Positions 22,535 through 30,954 of a stretch of DNA of 64,000 nucleotides are shown here, piece by piece. Made by a program: the position numbers and the translations under genes. Origin of the DNA: Actinotalea endophytica (GTDB taxonomy: Bacteria > Actinomycetota > Actinomycetes > Actinomycetales > Cellulomonadaceae); the NCBI RefSeq assembly GCF_025717005.1, contig NZ_JAOVZU010000010.1, positions 124,001 to 188,000 on the forward strand, written 5' to 3'. Under the pieces are notes generated by a model. The model saw only the letters and a program-made list of their open reading frames with translations. It was not told the origin of the DNA and ran no database searches. Numbering within the stretch: position 1 is the stretch's first letter; each line of letters opens with the position of its first letter.

Positions 22535-23923
22535 CTACGCCGTGGCCTCCAGCGCCTCACGCAGCACCTCGACCGCGAGCGCCACGTCGGCCGCATCCGT
22601 GGCCCAGCTGCTCACCGACACGCGTACGACCCGCCGGCCGTGCCAGCTCGACCCGGAGATCCAGGTGCGGCCGTCGGCCAGCACGTGCCGCACCACCGCG
22701 TCGGCCCGCTCGTCGCTGCCGACCGCGAACGTCAGCTGCGTGGCGACCACGTCGTGCAGCACCGTGACGCCGGGAAGTGCCGAGACCTGCTCCGCGAACG
22801 CCACGGCGTTCTCGTGCAGCCCGGTCACCAGGTCGTCCACCCCGGACCGGCCGAGGTGACGCAGCACCGCCCAGGTCGGGAAGGCCCGACCTCGGCGCGA
22901 CCACTCCGGGACCACCGCGGGCGGTTCCGCGCGGCCCGAGCCGTCCGGGACCAGGTACGCCGCGTCCATCGCCATCGCCCCGGCCGACGCGTGCGGGTCG
23001 GCCACGATCGCCATGCCGCAGTCGAACGGCACGTTCAGGGTCTTGTGCGCGTCGGTCGACCACGAGTCAGCCTGCGCCATGCCCGCGGTCAGCGGCCGCA
23101 GACGCTCGCTGGCCGCGGCCCACAGCCCGATCGCGCCGTCGACGTGCACCCAGCCGCCGCGCTCGTGGACCATCGGGATCAGGTCGGCGTAGCGGTCGTG
23201 GTCGCCGGAGTGGATGTGCCCGCCGTACAGGCAGACGATCAGCGCCTCGCCCTCCGGCACCGCGTCCAGCGCGGCCCGCAACGCCTCGGGCCTGATCCGC
23301 CCCTGGGGGTCGACGTCCACCGGCGTCGGCTCGCCGAGGCCGAGGAAGCGCAGCGCCCGGTCGATCGTCTCGTGCCGCTCGGCCGAGACGAGCACGTGCA
23401 CCGGCGGCGCACCGAGGAGGCCCCGTCGCTCCACGTCCCAGCCGGCCCGTTCGAGCGCCGCGTGCCGCGCCGCGGCCAGGCAGGTGAAGTTGCCGGACAT
23501 GCCGCCGGGCACCAGACCGAACGCCGACCCGGACGGCAGACCCAGCAGGTCCAGCGTCCACTCGCGCACCAGGTCCTCCGCGCCGAGCGCGGCCGGCGCG
23601 AGCGCTCGGATGCCGCAGTTCTGGTCCCAGGATGCGGTGAGCACGTCGGCCGCGACGCCCACCGGGAAGGCACTGCCGAGCACGAACCCGAAGAACCGCC
23701 CGCTCCCGGTCGCGTTGAGGCCCGGTTCGGCAGCGGCGGCGAGCAGGTCGATCACCTCCGCGGCGGGCGTCGGCCCGGCCGGGAGCTCCGCCCCGAGCGC
23801 CGCGGCGACGTCGTCGGCATGCTGGGTGGCGACCACCCGGCGATCCGGCAGCCCGGCGATCCAGGAACCACCGAGGTACGCGGCGTGGCGAAGCAGGGCG
23901 GGGGCGTCGTCGACGGGCTTCAT
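22535..23923 (-). CDS. PLP-dependent group II decarboxylase
   Basis: A 462-aa fold-type I PLP enzyme. The Schiff-base lysine is in WSTDAHKTLNVPFDCG (about residue 297), preceded by the HVDGAIGLWAA aspartate site and the GGMSGNFTCLAAARHAAL cofactor loop. Sequence style fits the aromatic-L-amino-acid/glutamate decarboxylase family (pyridoxal_deC), whose members release CO2 from an amino acid; substrate cannot be read from the sequence. Single gene, ended by the shared terminator. Confidence 0.88.
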   Translation of the reverse strand: MKPVDDAPALLRHAAYLGGSWIAGLPDRRVVATQHADDVAAALGAELPAGPTPAAEVIDLLAAAAEPGLNATGSGRFFGFVLGSAFPVGVAADVLTASWDQNCGIRALAPAALGAEDLVREWTLDLLGLPSGSAFGLVPGGMSGNFTCLAAARHAALERAGWDVERRGLLGAPPVHVLVSAERHETIDRALRFLGLGEPTPVDVDPQGRIRPEALRAALDAVPEGEALIVCLYGGHIHSGDHDRYADLIPMVHERGGWVHVDGAIGLWAAASERLRPLTAGMAQADSWSTDAHKTLNVPFDCGMAIVADPHASAGAMAMDAAYLVPDGSGRAEPPAVVPEWSRRGRAFPTWAVLRHLGRSGVDDLVTGLHENAVAFAEQVSALPGVTVLHDVVATQLTFAVGSDERADAVVRHVLADGRTWISGSSWHGRRVVRVSVSSWATDAADVALAVEVLREALEATA

Positions 23924-24026
23924 GGCGCGACGCTAGGCCCGTACCTCTCGACGCGAAAGCGGTGGTCCGGGCGGTGGCGCCGTGGACGCGGTCGGGGTCA
24001 CGCGTCACCGCCGGGCGCGGACCTGA

Positions 24027-25475
24027 TCAGACGAGCGTCGGCAACGGCTTCCAGGCGCCCCCGTTCCGGGTGATCTTCCCCTGGAAGGTCGCGCTCCGGC
24101 GCGCACGGCCCGCCGCCTTCAGGCAACCCTCGTGCAACAGGAAGTAGTCGGCGGACACGGTCGTCGCGGTCTGCACGCGCGGCGCGAAGATCCGGCGGGT
24201 CACCACGATCTGTCCCGTCTCGGCACTCGCGCCGTCGATCACGAGCACGGCGGACTTCGCGCCGACGAGCGCCTCGGCGGTCAGCGCGGCTGCGAGCGGG
24301 CCACCGGTCGCCTCCGCGACGAAGGTCGCGATCCGGCCGGACACCGCGGTGACCGCGGCCTTCGCCTCGCGCAGCGCTGCCACGCGCCGGACGGCTGCCG
24401 CGTCGTCCTTGTCCGGTGTCCCGAGCGCCTGCAGTGCGGCCGCGGCCGCGGCGTCCACCTCGGCGAGGTCCAGGCTCGCCGAGGCCAGTGTCTCGAGCAC
24501 ACCCAGGAGGGCGGAGTCGCCGGCGGGCAGCGCGATCGCGTCGTGCGTGACCACTGCGCCGCGCGTGAGGAGCTCGCCTGCCACCGCGGCATGCACCGTC
24601 AGGGCACGCACGTCCCGGCTGTCGGTCGTCACCGCGGCGTCGACCTGGAACAGCGACGCGACCTGGGTCAACGCGCTCCCGGCGACGCCGGCAGCGGTGA
24701 GGACCGCATCCGGGATCAGCGCCATCCGGGCCTCCGGCGCGACGGTCTCGACCACGGCGCTCGCGGCGGCCAGGGCGGCCTGTGCGTCCGTCCACGCGGT
24801 CTGTGCCCTCGCGACGAGGAGACCCGCCTCGGTGCTGAGTCGCGCGTGCTGCTGGACGGCGTCGCGCAGCGCCGTCACGGACGTCAGGAGGACCGGCGGG
24901 GGCGGGTCGGCCGGGGGTTCCTCGCCCGGAGGCGTGTCGGCGAGCGACGGGTCGGCGGGCGACGCACCGGCAGGTTGGCTGTCGGCGGTTGACGTGCCAC
25001 CCAGCGCGGCCGTCACCGTCGCCGCGATGTCGGCAGCGACCCCCTCGAGCGCGAGGGCGGTCGACTCGGCCTGGCGCAGTGCGCTGCCCTGCGCGAACGT
25101 CACGGTGCTCGGCTCCAGGGACGCGAGGTCCGGCACAGCCTTGCCGAGCTGCCCGACCAGGGTGTCGACCCGTGCGGCGTCGGCCTCGACCCGGGCCTTG
25201 TCGTTGGCGATCCGCTTGGCCTCGAGGTCGGCCAGCGCGGTGTCCAGATCGGTCTGTGCCTGGGCGCGGGCGCTCTCCGTCGCCGCGCGGACGCTGTCGG
25301 CGTCGGCCCGGGCCTTCTCGGCGTCGGCCCGGGAGCTCTCCGCGGTCGCCCGCGCGCTCTCCGCGTCGGCCCGTTGCTTGTCCGCGTCCGCTCGAGCCTT
25401 CTCGACGTCCGCGAACGCCTGCAGCGTCGCGGCGAGCTGGTCGAGCTTCGTCAGAACCGGATCGAGGTCGCCCAT
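24027..25475 (-). CDS. Coiled-coil protein of unknown function, 482 aa
   Basis: Start at 25475 (MGDLDPVLTKLDQLAATLQA) is preferred over an ATG 13 codons upstream because GGGGGAGG stands 6 nt before it. Residues about 22-105 are a long heptad-type coiled coil built of R/KADAExxRA units (EKARADADKQRADAESARAT). A Pro/Asp/Ala linker (about 165-195) leads to a second helical Ala-rich half and a C-terminal beta segment (TGQIVVTRRIFAPRV). No signal peptide. Possibly a filament or scaffold protein, but function is unknown. No neighbours in an operon. Confidence 0.8.
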   Translation of the reverse strand: MGDLDPVLTKLDQLAATLQAFADVEKARADADKQRADAESARATAESSRADAEKARADADSVRAATESARAQAQTDLDTALADLEAKRIANDKARVEADAARVDTLVGQLGKAVPDLASLEPSTVTFAQGSALRQAESTALALEGVAADIAATVTAALGGTSTADSQPAGASPADPSLADTPPGEEPPADPPPPVLLTSVTALRDAVQQHARLSTEAGLLVARAQTAWTDAQAALAAASAVVETVAPEARMALIPDAVLTAAGVAGSALTQVASLFQVDAAVTTDSRDVRALTVHAAVAGELLTRGAVVTHDAIALPAGDSALLGVLETLASASLDLAEVDAAAAAALQALGTPDKDDAAAVRRVAALREAKAAVTAVSGRIATFVAEATGGPLAAALTAEALVGAKSAVLVIDGASAETGQIVVTRRIFAPRVQTATTVSADYFLLHEGCLKAAGRARRSATFQGKITRNGGAWKPLPTLV

Positions 25476-25604
25476 GACCGCCTCCCCCTCGCACACGTGG
25501 TCGGGGTCGAGCATGGCCCAACCGGGAGCGACCCGGGAAGGGGCAGCAGGCTCTCCGCGCCGCCGAGCGCCCCGATCCTGGCCCGCCGCGTCACCGGTCC
25601 GAAC

Positions 25605-26279
25605 TCACCCCTGGTCGCAGGCGTTCACGCCGACCGTGCCCGAGATCGCGAACGCGTGCGTGAACCTCGAGACCCACCGGGTGCCGGCCATCCGGTACTC
25701 GACCTCCCAGGCGCGGAACGACGCGTCCTGGCTCGGGTCGACGACCTGGACGTGCAGGATCGGAGCCTCGGTGACGCCCGCGGTCAGGTGCGCTCCGTCG
25801 AGGTCCCGCTCGGAGGACCAGTCCAGCGTCAGGTCCGCCCGGTCGGACACGGTCAGCGGCCACCCCCGGCTCAACCCGGGGATGACGCCGCCGCCATCGG
25901 GCTGCGGCACCGTCGGTGCGATCCTCGCGTCCGCGAGGGTGACGTTCACCGGGTCGACCAGGCGCACGGACAGCACCTGCACGTCCCGCGGGGCGGTGAA
26001 CGTCACGTTGCCGGTCACGAAGTCGCGGTCGTCCGCCGTGATGCGGGTCGCGCACAGACCGATGTCACCCGTGCCGCTCAGGAACATCGCCGGATGCGGG
26101 GTGGCGAACCACCACACCACGAACGCCACCAGCACCGCAGCGGCACCGAGCAGGAACGGGTGGGCGCGACGTCGCGGTCGCGCTGCTCGGACCGGCCCCT
26201 CGGGTACCCGCTCTGCGGTCGTGACCGGACCGTCGCCCGACGACGCACGCCCGCCCGCCGATGACGTGGCTCCGCTCAT
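25605..26279 (-). CDS. Membrane-anchored protein of unknown function, 224 aa
   Basis: ATG at 26279 (MSGATSSAGGRASSGDGPVT) with GGGGGA 4 nt upstream; the frame extends further but without a start signal. A disordered N-terminus (1-38), one membrane helix (FLLGAAAVLVAFVVWWFA, about 41-58) and an extracytoplasmic beta-rich domain with Cys near residues 75 and 221, possibly a disulphide. Looks like a secreted/anchored sandwich domain. No function recognised. It is upstream of the coiled-coil gene in the same direction, 130 nt away. Confidence 0.75.
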   Translation of the reverse strand: MSGATSSAGGRASSGDGPVTTAERVPEGPVRAARPRRRAHPFLLGAAAVLVAFVVWWFATPHPAMFLSGTGDIGLCATRITADDRDFVTGNVTFTAPRDVQVLSVRLVDPVNVTLADARIAPTVPQPDGGGVIPGLSRGWPLTVSDRADLTLDWSSERDLDGAHLTAGVTEAPILHVQVVDPSQDASFRAWEVEYRMAGTRWVSRFTHAFAISGTVGVNACDQG

Positions 26280-27066
26280 CGTTCCCCCTGCACGTCGGCG
26301 TCGCGCGAGCGACGATGCCCACAAGAACCCCCCGCGGACCTCGACCAGAGGCCCGACGAGGGGCAACGCCAACGATGAGTGCTCGTGGAGCACTCCCGGC
26401 GGGGTGGTGACCAAACTCCGATCCCGCTGGCCGGCGGCACGACTGTACCGGCGGCTCGAGGCCCAACCACGCATGTGGGGCCACCGTGACCACACACCTG
26501 ACCTGACCTGCAGCAATGCCCCGACGGCCGCAACCGCAAGGGCCAGGGGCTACTGGTCAGCGTGGCGGCACCACGAACGTGTCCGCGTCGGAACATGCCG
26601 CGATGATCGCCTGAGCGTCCGCGACGCCTCGTCCGCCGGGGCGAGGGCGCCGCATCCGTGCTGATGCAGGTAGCCGCGACCGGTGACCGCGATGTAGACC
26701 GTGCTCATCAGCGTGCCGCCGCAACCAGGCGAGCCCGTGGTCCGGACGGTGACGATGGCGTCCTTCCCGTTGCTCGCCGTCGCCGCTGTTGCGGCGGCCT
26801 TGCCCTGGCCGAGCCCACGCTGAGGGCGGCCAGGACAGCCGCGGAGGGCGCTTCAGGGTGGGCTCCGTTCGTTGGCGAGCTTCAGGCGTTGGCCATGGGC
26901 GGCGGCGGGCTTGTGGCAGGCGCCCTGCCGGAGTGATCGACCACCCCCAGGGGACCCGTTGTGGCGGTCACCGATGACACGTGTCACTGCTTGCCTTGAC
27001 CGAGCTGATCAAGGTCGGCATGCTTCACGCGACCACCAGGTCAGCTACCACCAAAGGTCGTGTGAC
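26280..27066. other. Gene-poor stretch, 787 bp
   Basis: No convincing CDS. A rightward frame at 26658-26936 has Arg/Ala-rich translation with no start signal, and a leftward 52-codon frame (26550-26708, MSTVYIAVTGRGYLHQHGCG...) starts like small Cys/His proteins but then loses pattern, as a decayed gene would. At 26975-26986 there is a perfect palindrome TGACACGTGTCA beside a TTGACC/CATGCT promoter-like pair. Confidence 0.5.
26975..26986. promoter_or_regulatory. Palindrome TGACACGTGTCA
   Basis: A 12-bp perfect palindrome ends 9 bp before a -35-like TTGACC (26996-27001), with a 17-bp spacer to CATGCT (27019-27024), in front of the small membrane-protein gene at 27067. It may be an operator. 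The -10 is poor, so promoter status is uncertain. Confidence 0.4.
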
Positions 27067-27252
27067 GTGAAGCCTCCGAACCGCAAGGCGTGGCGTGACG
27101 CGGGCCTCGTTGTCGTGATCCTGCTCGCGTTCCAGCTCTCGCTCCTAGCCGCGGGACACCCTCTGCCCTGGGCCAACTTCGCGGTCGTCGCCGCAGTGAT
27201 AGTGGTCGTTCGCCTCCTCCTCGGGGCACGGAGGCCGACGACTCAACCGTGA
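27067..27252 (+). CDS. Small two-helix membrane protein, 61 aa
   Basis: GTG at 27067 (MKPPNRKAWRDAGLVVVILL) after a weak AAAGG ribosome site. Two hydrophobic segments (AGLVVVILLAFQLSLLAAG; FAVVAAVIVVVRLLLG) flank a short loop, and the C-terminus is basic. The open frame continues upstream, but that part is unlike a protein. Followed by two hairpins. Function unknown. Confidence 0.55.
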   Translation: MKPPNRKAWRDAGLVVVILLAFQLSLLAAGHPLPWANFAVVAAVIVVVRLLLGARRPTTQP

Positions 27253-27276
27253 CCGTCTCGGTCACCGGACCGCGGC

Positions 27277-27372
27277 GCGCCCCACGCCCGACCTCAGCGT
27301 GGGGCGCAGCTGACCCCCGACACGCAAGAACCCCCTCTGGAGACCGAGTCCGGTCACCCACGAGGGGGTTCT
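27277..27372. terminator. Two successive hairpins between small membrane gene and tRNA-Ser
   Basis: First: GCGCCCCACG (27277-27286) with CGTGGGGCGC (27298-27307), 11-nt loop. Second: AGAACCCCCT (27327-27336) with AGGGGGTTCT (27363-27372), 26-nt loop, ending in TTCTGT. The second would serve the leftward tRNA as well as the rightward gene. Confidence 0.7.
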
Positions 27373-27409
27373 GTCACACGCGGGCCCTGACTTTCGTCAG
27401 GACCCCCGG

Positions 27410-27500
27410 CGGAGACGGTGGGATTTGAACCCACGGAGGAGGTTGCCCCCCTCACGGCCTTAGCAGGGCCGCGCACTAGACCTGACTATGCGACGTCTCC
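27410..27500 (-). tRNA. tRNA-Ser (anticodon GCT)
   Basis: Minus-strand class II tRNA with a long variable arm: acceptor GGAGACG/CGTCTCC, anticodon stem GGCC/GGCC around CTGCTAA (anticodon GCT), T arm GTGGG-TTCAAAT-CCCAC. CCA not encoded. Confidence 0.97.
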
Positions 27501-27625
27501 AAGGCGCCGGATCGCTCCGGGCTGCCCGTCAGGGTACCGGTCGCCACGAGCACGGAGCAAAGCGTCCGGTCGCGGCCTCCGCGACCGTGCCACCCCGGTC
27601 CGGCTCCGACGCCGGATCGGCGGCC

Positions 27626-28906
27626 TCAGCGCTCGAAACCCCAGCTCCGATCGGTGAGGATCCGGCCCGCGGCCAGGCCCATCGCGATCGCGATCGTGAC
27701 GAACAACGCCTGCACCCCGTTGGTCAGCGCGACCTCGATCGAGCCGTCGTTGAACGCCGACACGGCACGGTAGGCGGCGACCCCCGGGACCATGATCACC
27801 ACGGCCGGGACGGACAACGCCGTCCGCGGGATGCCGGTCCGCGGCCCGACCATCGCGACCAGGAGCGAGACGAGCACCGTCGCGGCCATCGTGGCGGCCT
27901 GGATCGCGACGCCCTGGTCGGCGACGGTCAGCCGGACCACGTTCGCGACCATGCCGATCGACGCCGCCCACACGGCCATCCGCATCGGCGAGTTGAACAT
28001 CAGCGCGAAGCCGAACACCCCGAAGAAGCTCGCCAGCAGACGCAGGCCGAACATCGCCCACCAGTCGAGCTCCGGCCTCGGCACCGGGTCCGCGGACAGC
28101 CCGGTGGCGAGGGTCAGCGCCCAGACGCTCAGTGCCGCGGAGATCATGATCGTCATCGCGTACGTCACCCGCGCGACGCCGGCCGAGAAGTCCGCTCTCG
28201 CCAGGTCCAGGGCACCGGTGACCAGCGGGAACCCGGGCACCAGGAACAGCACCGAGGAGACGAACAGCGCCTCGTGCCGCTCCGCCGCGCCCCCGACCAC
28301 CAGGTCCAGCAGCATCAGGAAGCCGAGGTAGGTCAGGCACGCCAGCGCGGCGGCGACCACTGTCGCGCCGAACTGGTTGACCTTGCGGTGCAGCTGCCAG
28401 CGCCGCGAGTACTGGCCGACGCTCGCGCCGAGCGTCGCGCCGATCACCTCGACCCAGCCGCCGTTGTTGAGGAACGCGAACGCCCCGCACGCCACGCCGG
28501 CCGAGAGCGCGTTGATGATCGGCCGGTACAGCGGCGTCATCGACTCGATCCGGTCCAGCTCGCGGTTGACCGCGTCGAGGGTCATGCCGGGGCGCATGCT
28601 GTTGGCCAGGTCGGACAGCGCCTGCAAGCGGTCGGCGTTGACCCCGATGCTGCGCACCTCGGCGACCTCGGTGCGGAAGATCGGACCGCGGTGCGACGTC
28701 GCGGTGATCTCGGTCAGGGTCACGTGCGCCTCGTGCCGGTCCACGCCGAGCGCCTGGGCGACCTGGGCCATGGCGGCCTTCACGCGGTAGCTGCCGTGAC
28801 CGGTGCTGAGCATCGCCTTGCCCATGCGCAGCACGGTGCCGGACTGACGGATCAGCTCGACCGGCTCGAGGTCGGTCTCATGCTGGGGCGCGGTGTCACC
28901 GGACAT
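27626..28906 (-). CDS. thrE: ThrE-type threonine/serine exporter
   Basis: A 426-aa protein (ATG 28906, MSGDTAPQHETDLEPVELIR). The N-terminal DUF1212 domain (RMGKAMLSTGHGSYRVKAAM ... VTLTEITATSH) and then about ten membrane helices (for example ALFVSSVLFLVPGFPLVTGA) with a ThrE_2-like half at the C-terminus (VVIMVPGVAAYRAV) match Corynebacterium ThrE, which exports threonine and serine by proton motive force. The upstream open frame (to 29026) is tRNA sequence read as codons. It is flanked by two tRNA-Ser genes. Confidence 0.92.
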   Translation of the reverse strand: MSGDTAPQHETDLEPVELIRQSGTVLRMGKAMLSTGHGSYRVKAAMAQVAQALGVDRHEAHVTLTEITATSHRGPIFRTEVAEVRSIGVNADRLQALSDLANSMRPGMTLDAVNRELDRIESMTPLYRPIINALSAGVACGAFAFLNNGGWVEVIGATLGASVGQYSRRWQLHRKVNQFGATVVAAALACLTYLGFLMLLDLVVGGAAERHEALFVSSVLFLVPGFPLVTGALDLARADFSAGVARVTYAMTIMISAALSVWALTLATGLSADPVPRPELDWWAMFGLRLLASFFGVFGFALMFNSPMRMAVWAASIGMVANVVRLTVADQGVAIQAATMAATVLVSLLVAMVGPRTGIPRTALSVPAVVIMVPGVAAYRAVSAFNDGSIEVALTNGVQALFVTIAIAMGLAAGRILTDRSWGFER

Positions 28907-28981
28907 GGCACCATCCTCGGGCTTCGGCGGGCTGCTCCACCAGGACGCGTCCCAGGACCTGGGCGAGCCCACCCACCGGTG

Positions 28982-29069
28982 CGGAGGGCGGGGGATTCGA
29001 ACCCCCGGAGCAGGATCACTGCTCAACGGTTTTCAAGACCGTCGCCTTCGGCCGCTCAGCCAGCCCTCC
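28982..29069 (-). tRNA. tRNA-Ser (anticodon TGA)
   Basis: Minus-strand class II tRNA: acceptor GGAGGGC/GCCCTCC, anticodon stem ACGGT/ACCGT around CTTGAAA (anticodon TGA), long variable arm, T arm CGGGGG-TTCGAAT-CCCCCG type. CCA not encoded. It lies 75 nt upstream of thrE on the same strand. Confidence 0.97.
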
Positions 29070-29286
29070 TCGCCCCACCGCGCTGCGGCGGAGCGCCCGC
29101 CATTCTGCCAGCGGAGGAGCGGAACCGGATGCCGTCGGGGTTCACCTGCCCGCCACCCGATGTCCGCCTGTCGATCAATCGGGTGTCGTCCGCGCGTTCA
29201 CCGCAGGGGCACAGGATCAGTGGTGACATGATGTCGCCGGCAACGTCGCCAGTGTCGGCGGCGTCCCGATCACTCGGGAGAGCGAC

Positions 29287-29394
29287 ATGACGTGGTTCTG
29301 GGTCGGTCTCGTGACCTGGCTCGCTGCCTCGCCCATCGTGGCCGTCGGCATCGGGCGGGCCGTTCACATCGCCGAGTCGCGGCGTGCCCACTGA
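29287..29394 (+). CDS. Single-span membrane micro-protein, 35 aa
   Basis: ATG at 29287 with GGGAGAG 4 nt upstream. The product MTWFWVGLVTWLAASPIVAV continues GIGRAVHIAESRRAH: one membrane helix and a short basic cytoplasmic tail. Similar 30-40-aa actinobacterial proteins are common but uncharacterised. Supported by start signal and topology only. Confidence 0.6.
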   Translation: MTWFWVGLVTWLAASPIVAVGIGRAVHIAESRRAH

Positions 29395-29449
29395 GGTTCT
29401 GCGGACCTCCACATCGAGCTCCTGACGGAGCTTCCTGCCGATCGAGAGA

Positions 29450-29860
29450 TCAGCCTTCCCACCAGCGGTCAGGACGACCCGGGCTCAGCACCGCCAGGCC
29501 GTAGATCACGGCCATCCGGGCGAGCAGCAGGTCGTAGGTCGCCACGGTGTCCACGTCGGGGTCGGAGGCCGCGATGCCGATGTGCATCGCGGTGAACGGC
29601 GGCGCCGCCGACGACGCCATCGCGGCCGACTTGACCGCCTGGTCGCTGAACCGCAGGACGGTCGTCCGTCCGGCGAGCTCCCGCGCGGCCTCGCGCGCCC
29701 GCGGTCCCAACGGGTCCGCCACCCGGCGCAGCTCGGTCAGCCCGAGCGGCGACGTGACCAGCCGGTCGCCGGCCGTGCGCACCAGCTCGCGCCACGCGTC
29801 GCTCTCGGGGGAGTCGACGAAGGCGCGCGCGAGCGCGCCTCCGTCGGCGTAGATGAGCAT
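29450..29860 (-). CDS. PIN-domain-like protein
   Basis: A 136-aa protein starting MLIYADGGALARAFVDSPES. The acidic residue at the end of strand 1 (D6), the TELRR glutamate (about 44) and the DPDVDTVATYDLLLARMA segment (about 98-115) are in PIN-domain order, i.e. a possible metal-dependent RNase. The usual upstream antitoxin is absent, so it may not be a toxin; catalytic residues are partly atypical (DGG rather than DTS), so activity is uncertain. Confidence 0.7.
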   Translation of the reverse strand: MLIYADGGALARAFVDSPESDAWRELVRTAGDRLVTSPLGLTELRRVADPLGPRAREAARELAGRTTVLRFSDQAVKSAAMASSAAPPFTAMHIGIAASDPDVDTVATYDLLLARMAVIYGLAVLSPGRPDRWWEG

Positions 29861-29957
29861 CGCGGTCCGTCCCTCAGGCCTGTCCCGCTGCGCAGCCTAG
29901 CCAGCCCCGCGCCGGGGACGTGACCCGCGTACCTCACGGTCCGTCGGGCACGGCAGG

Positions 29958-30560
29958 TCAGCCGCGCAGCCGCTCCATGGCGACCTTCACCACGGTGATG
30001 AGGGCCTGCTTGGTGGCGGCCTTCGACCGGGCGTCGGTGTACATCAGCGGGACGTGCGCGGGAACGGCGAGGGCCTCGCGGACGTCCTCGAGACGGTGCC
30101 GGGCGATGCCGTCGAAGCAGTTCACTGCCACGACGAACGGGATGCCCCGGCTCTCGAAGTAGTCGACCGCGGGGAAGCACTGGTCCAGCCGCTCGGTGTC
30201 GACCAGCACGACGGCGCCGATCGCGCCGCGGACCAGGTCGTCCCACATGAACAGGAACCGGTCCTGCCCAGGGGTGCCGAACAGGTAGAGCCAGAGGTCA
30301 CCGGGCAGCGAGATCCGACCGAAGTCCATCGCGACCGTGGTCGTGGTCTTGCGGTCGGTCACCCCGCCGGCGTCGTCGACGCCGACCGAGTGCTCGGTCA
30401 TGGCCGCCTCGGTGTTGAGGGGCTCGATGTCCGAGATCGATCCGATGAACGTTGTCTTGCCGACGGCGAAGCCACCCGCGACGACGATCTTGACGACCGT
30501 GGGGGCCACCCGCGCGACCGCTGCGTTGCTCACGGCGGTATCAGAGGGCTGCAATGCCAT
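29958..30560 (-). CDS. cvnD: Conservon GTP-binding protein CvnD-like
   Basis: A 200-aa Ras-like GTPase. P-loop GGFAVGKTT (about 31-39), switch II region LFGTPGQDRF (about 93-102; note GTPGQ), and NCFD in place of NKxD (VVAVNCFDG), as in the MglA/CvnD-type family. ATG at 30560 overlaps the DUF742 gene by 20 nt. It ends the cvnABCD operon and is expected to be the switch of the membrane complex; targets unknown. Confidence 0.92.
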   Translation of the reverse strand: MALQPSDTAVSNAAVARVAPTVVKIVVAGGFAVGKTTFIGSISDIEPLNTEAAMTEHSVGVDDAGGVTDRKTTTTVAMDFGRISLPGDLWLYLFGTPGQDRFLFMWDDLVRGAIGAVVLVDTERLDQCFPAVDYFESRGIPFVVAVNCFDGIARHRLEDVREALAVPAHVPLMYTDARSKAATKQALITVVKVAMERLRG

Positions 30561-30954
30561 TGAGAACACTCTCCAGCACGCTGAGGGACAGGGCGGGTGA
30601 CTGGCCGGTGTGCACACTCACCGGAGTCGAGGTGTGGATTCGGACGAGACCGTCCTCGGAGAGGTCCGTGACGAGGACACGGACGACTCCGATCGGCATG
30701 CGCAGCAGAGCGGACAGCTCGGCGACGCTGACGAAGGTGTGGGCGGCGTGCTGCAGGATCGCCCGCTTCTCCGGCGGGAGTCCACGGGCCTGCGCCGCCG
30801 AAGGCAGCATCTCGACCAGGGCCTCGAGAGGCAGGTCGGTGCCAGCGGCGCGAACCCGCCCGCCCGTGACGGCGTAGGGACGCACGGTGCGCGTCTCCAT
30901 GCCGCTGTCGCCGGAGTGGCGACCGGGGGTCGGGGTCTCGGACATCGGCCTCAC
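30541..30954 (-). CDS. cvnC: DUF742 protein, conservon CvnC-like
   Basis: A 137-aa protein whose GTG start at 30954 overlaps the roadblock gene stop. METRTVRPYAVTGGRVRAAG, LPPEKRAILQHAAHTFVSVA and PIGVVRVLVTDLSEDGLVRI define DUF742, a winged-helix-like domain linking roadblock and GTPase proteins in actinobacterial conservons. Another start, nine bases downstream (MSETPTPG), is possible. Confidence 0.92.
   Translation of the reverse strand: MRPMSETPTPGRHSGDSGMETRTVRPYAVTGGRVRAAGTDLPLEALVEMLPSAAQARGLPPEKRAILQHAAHTFVSVAELSALLRMPIGVVRVLVTDLSEDGLVRIHTSTPVSVHTGQSPALSLSVLESVLNGIAAL

Noticed and set aside
22514-24073. 519-codon rightward open frame
   Set aside because: Antisense to the PLP decarboxylase, with Arg/His/Pro-rich translation.
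26550-26708. 52-codon leftward gene
   Set aside because: Its start resembles small Cys/His proteins, but the sequence after about residue 25 is Arg/Ser-rich and no ribosome site is visible. Reported only as a possible remnant.
29450-29860. Type II toxin-antitoxin system based on the PIN-like gene
   Set aside because: No small antitoxin gene adjoins it on the same strand; upstream sequence runs directly to the cvnD end.
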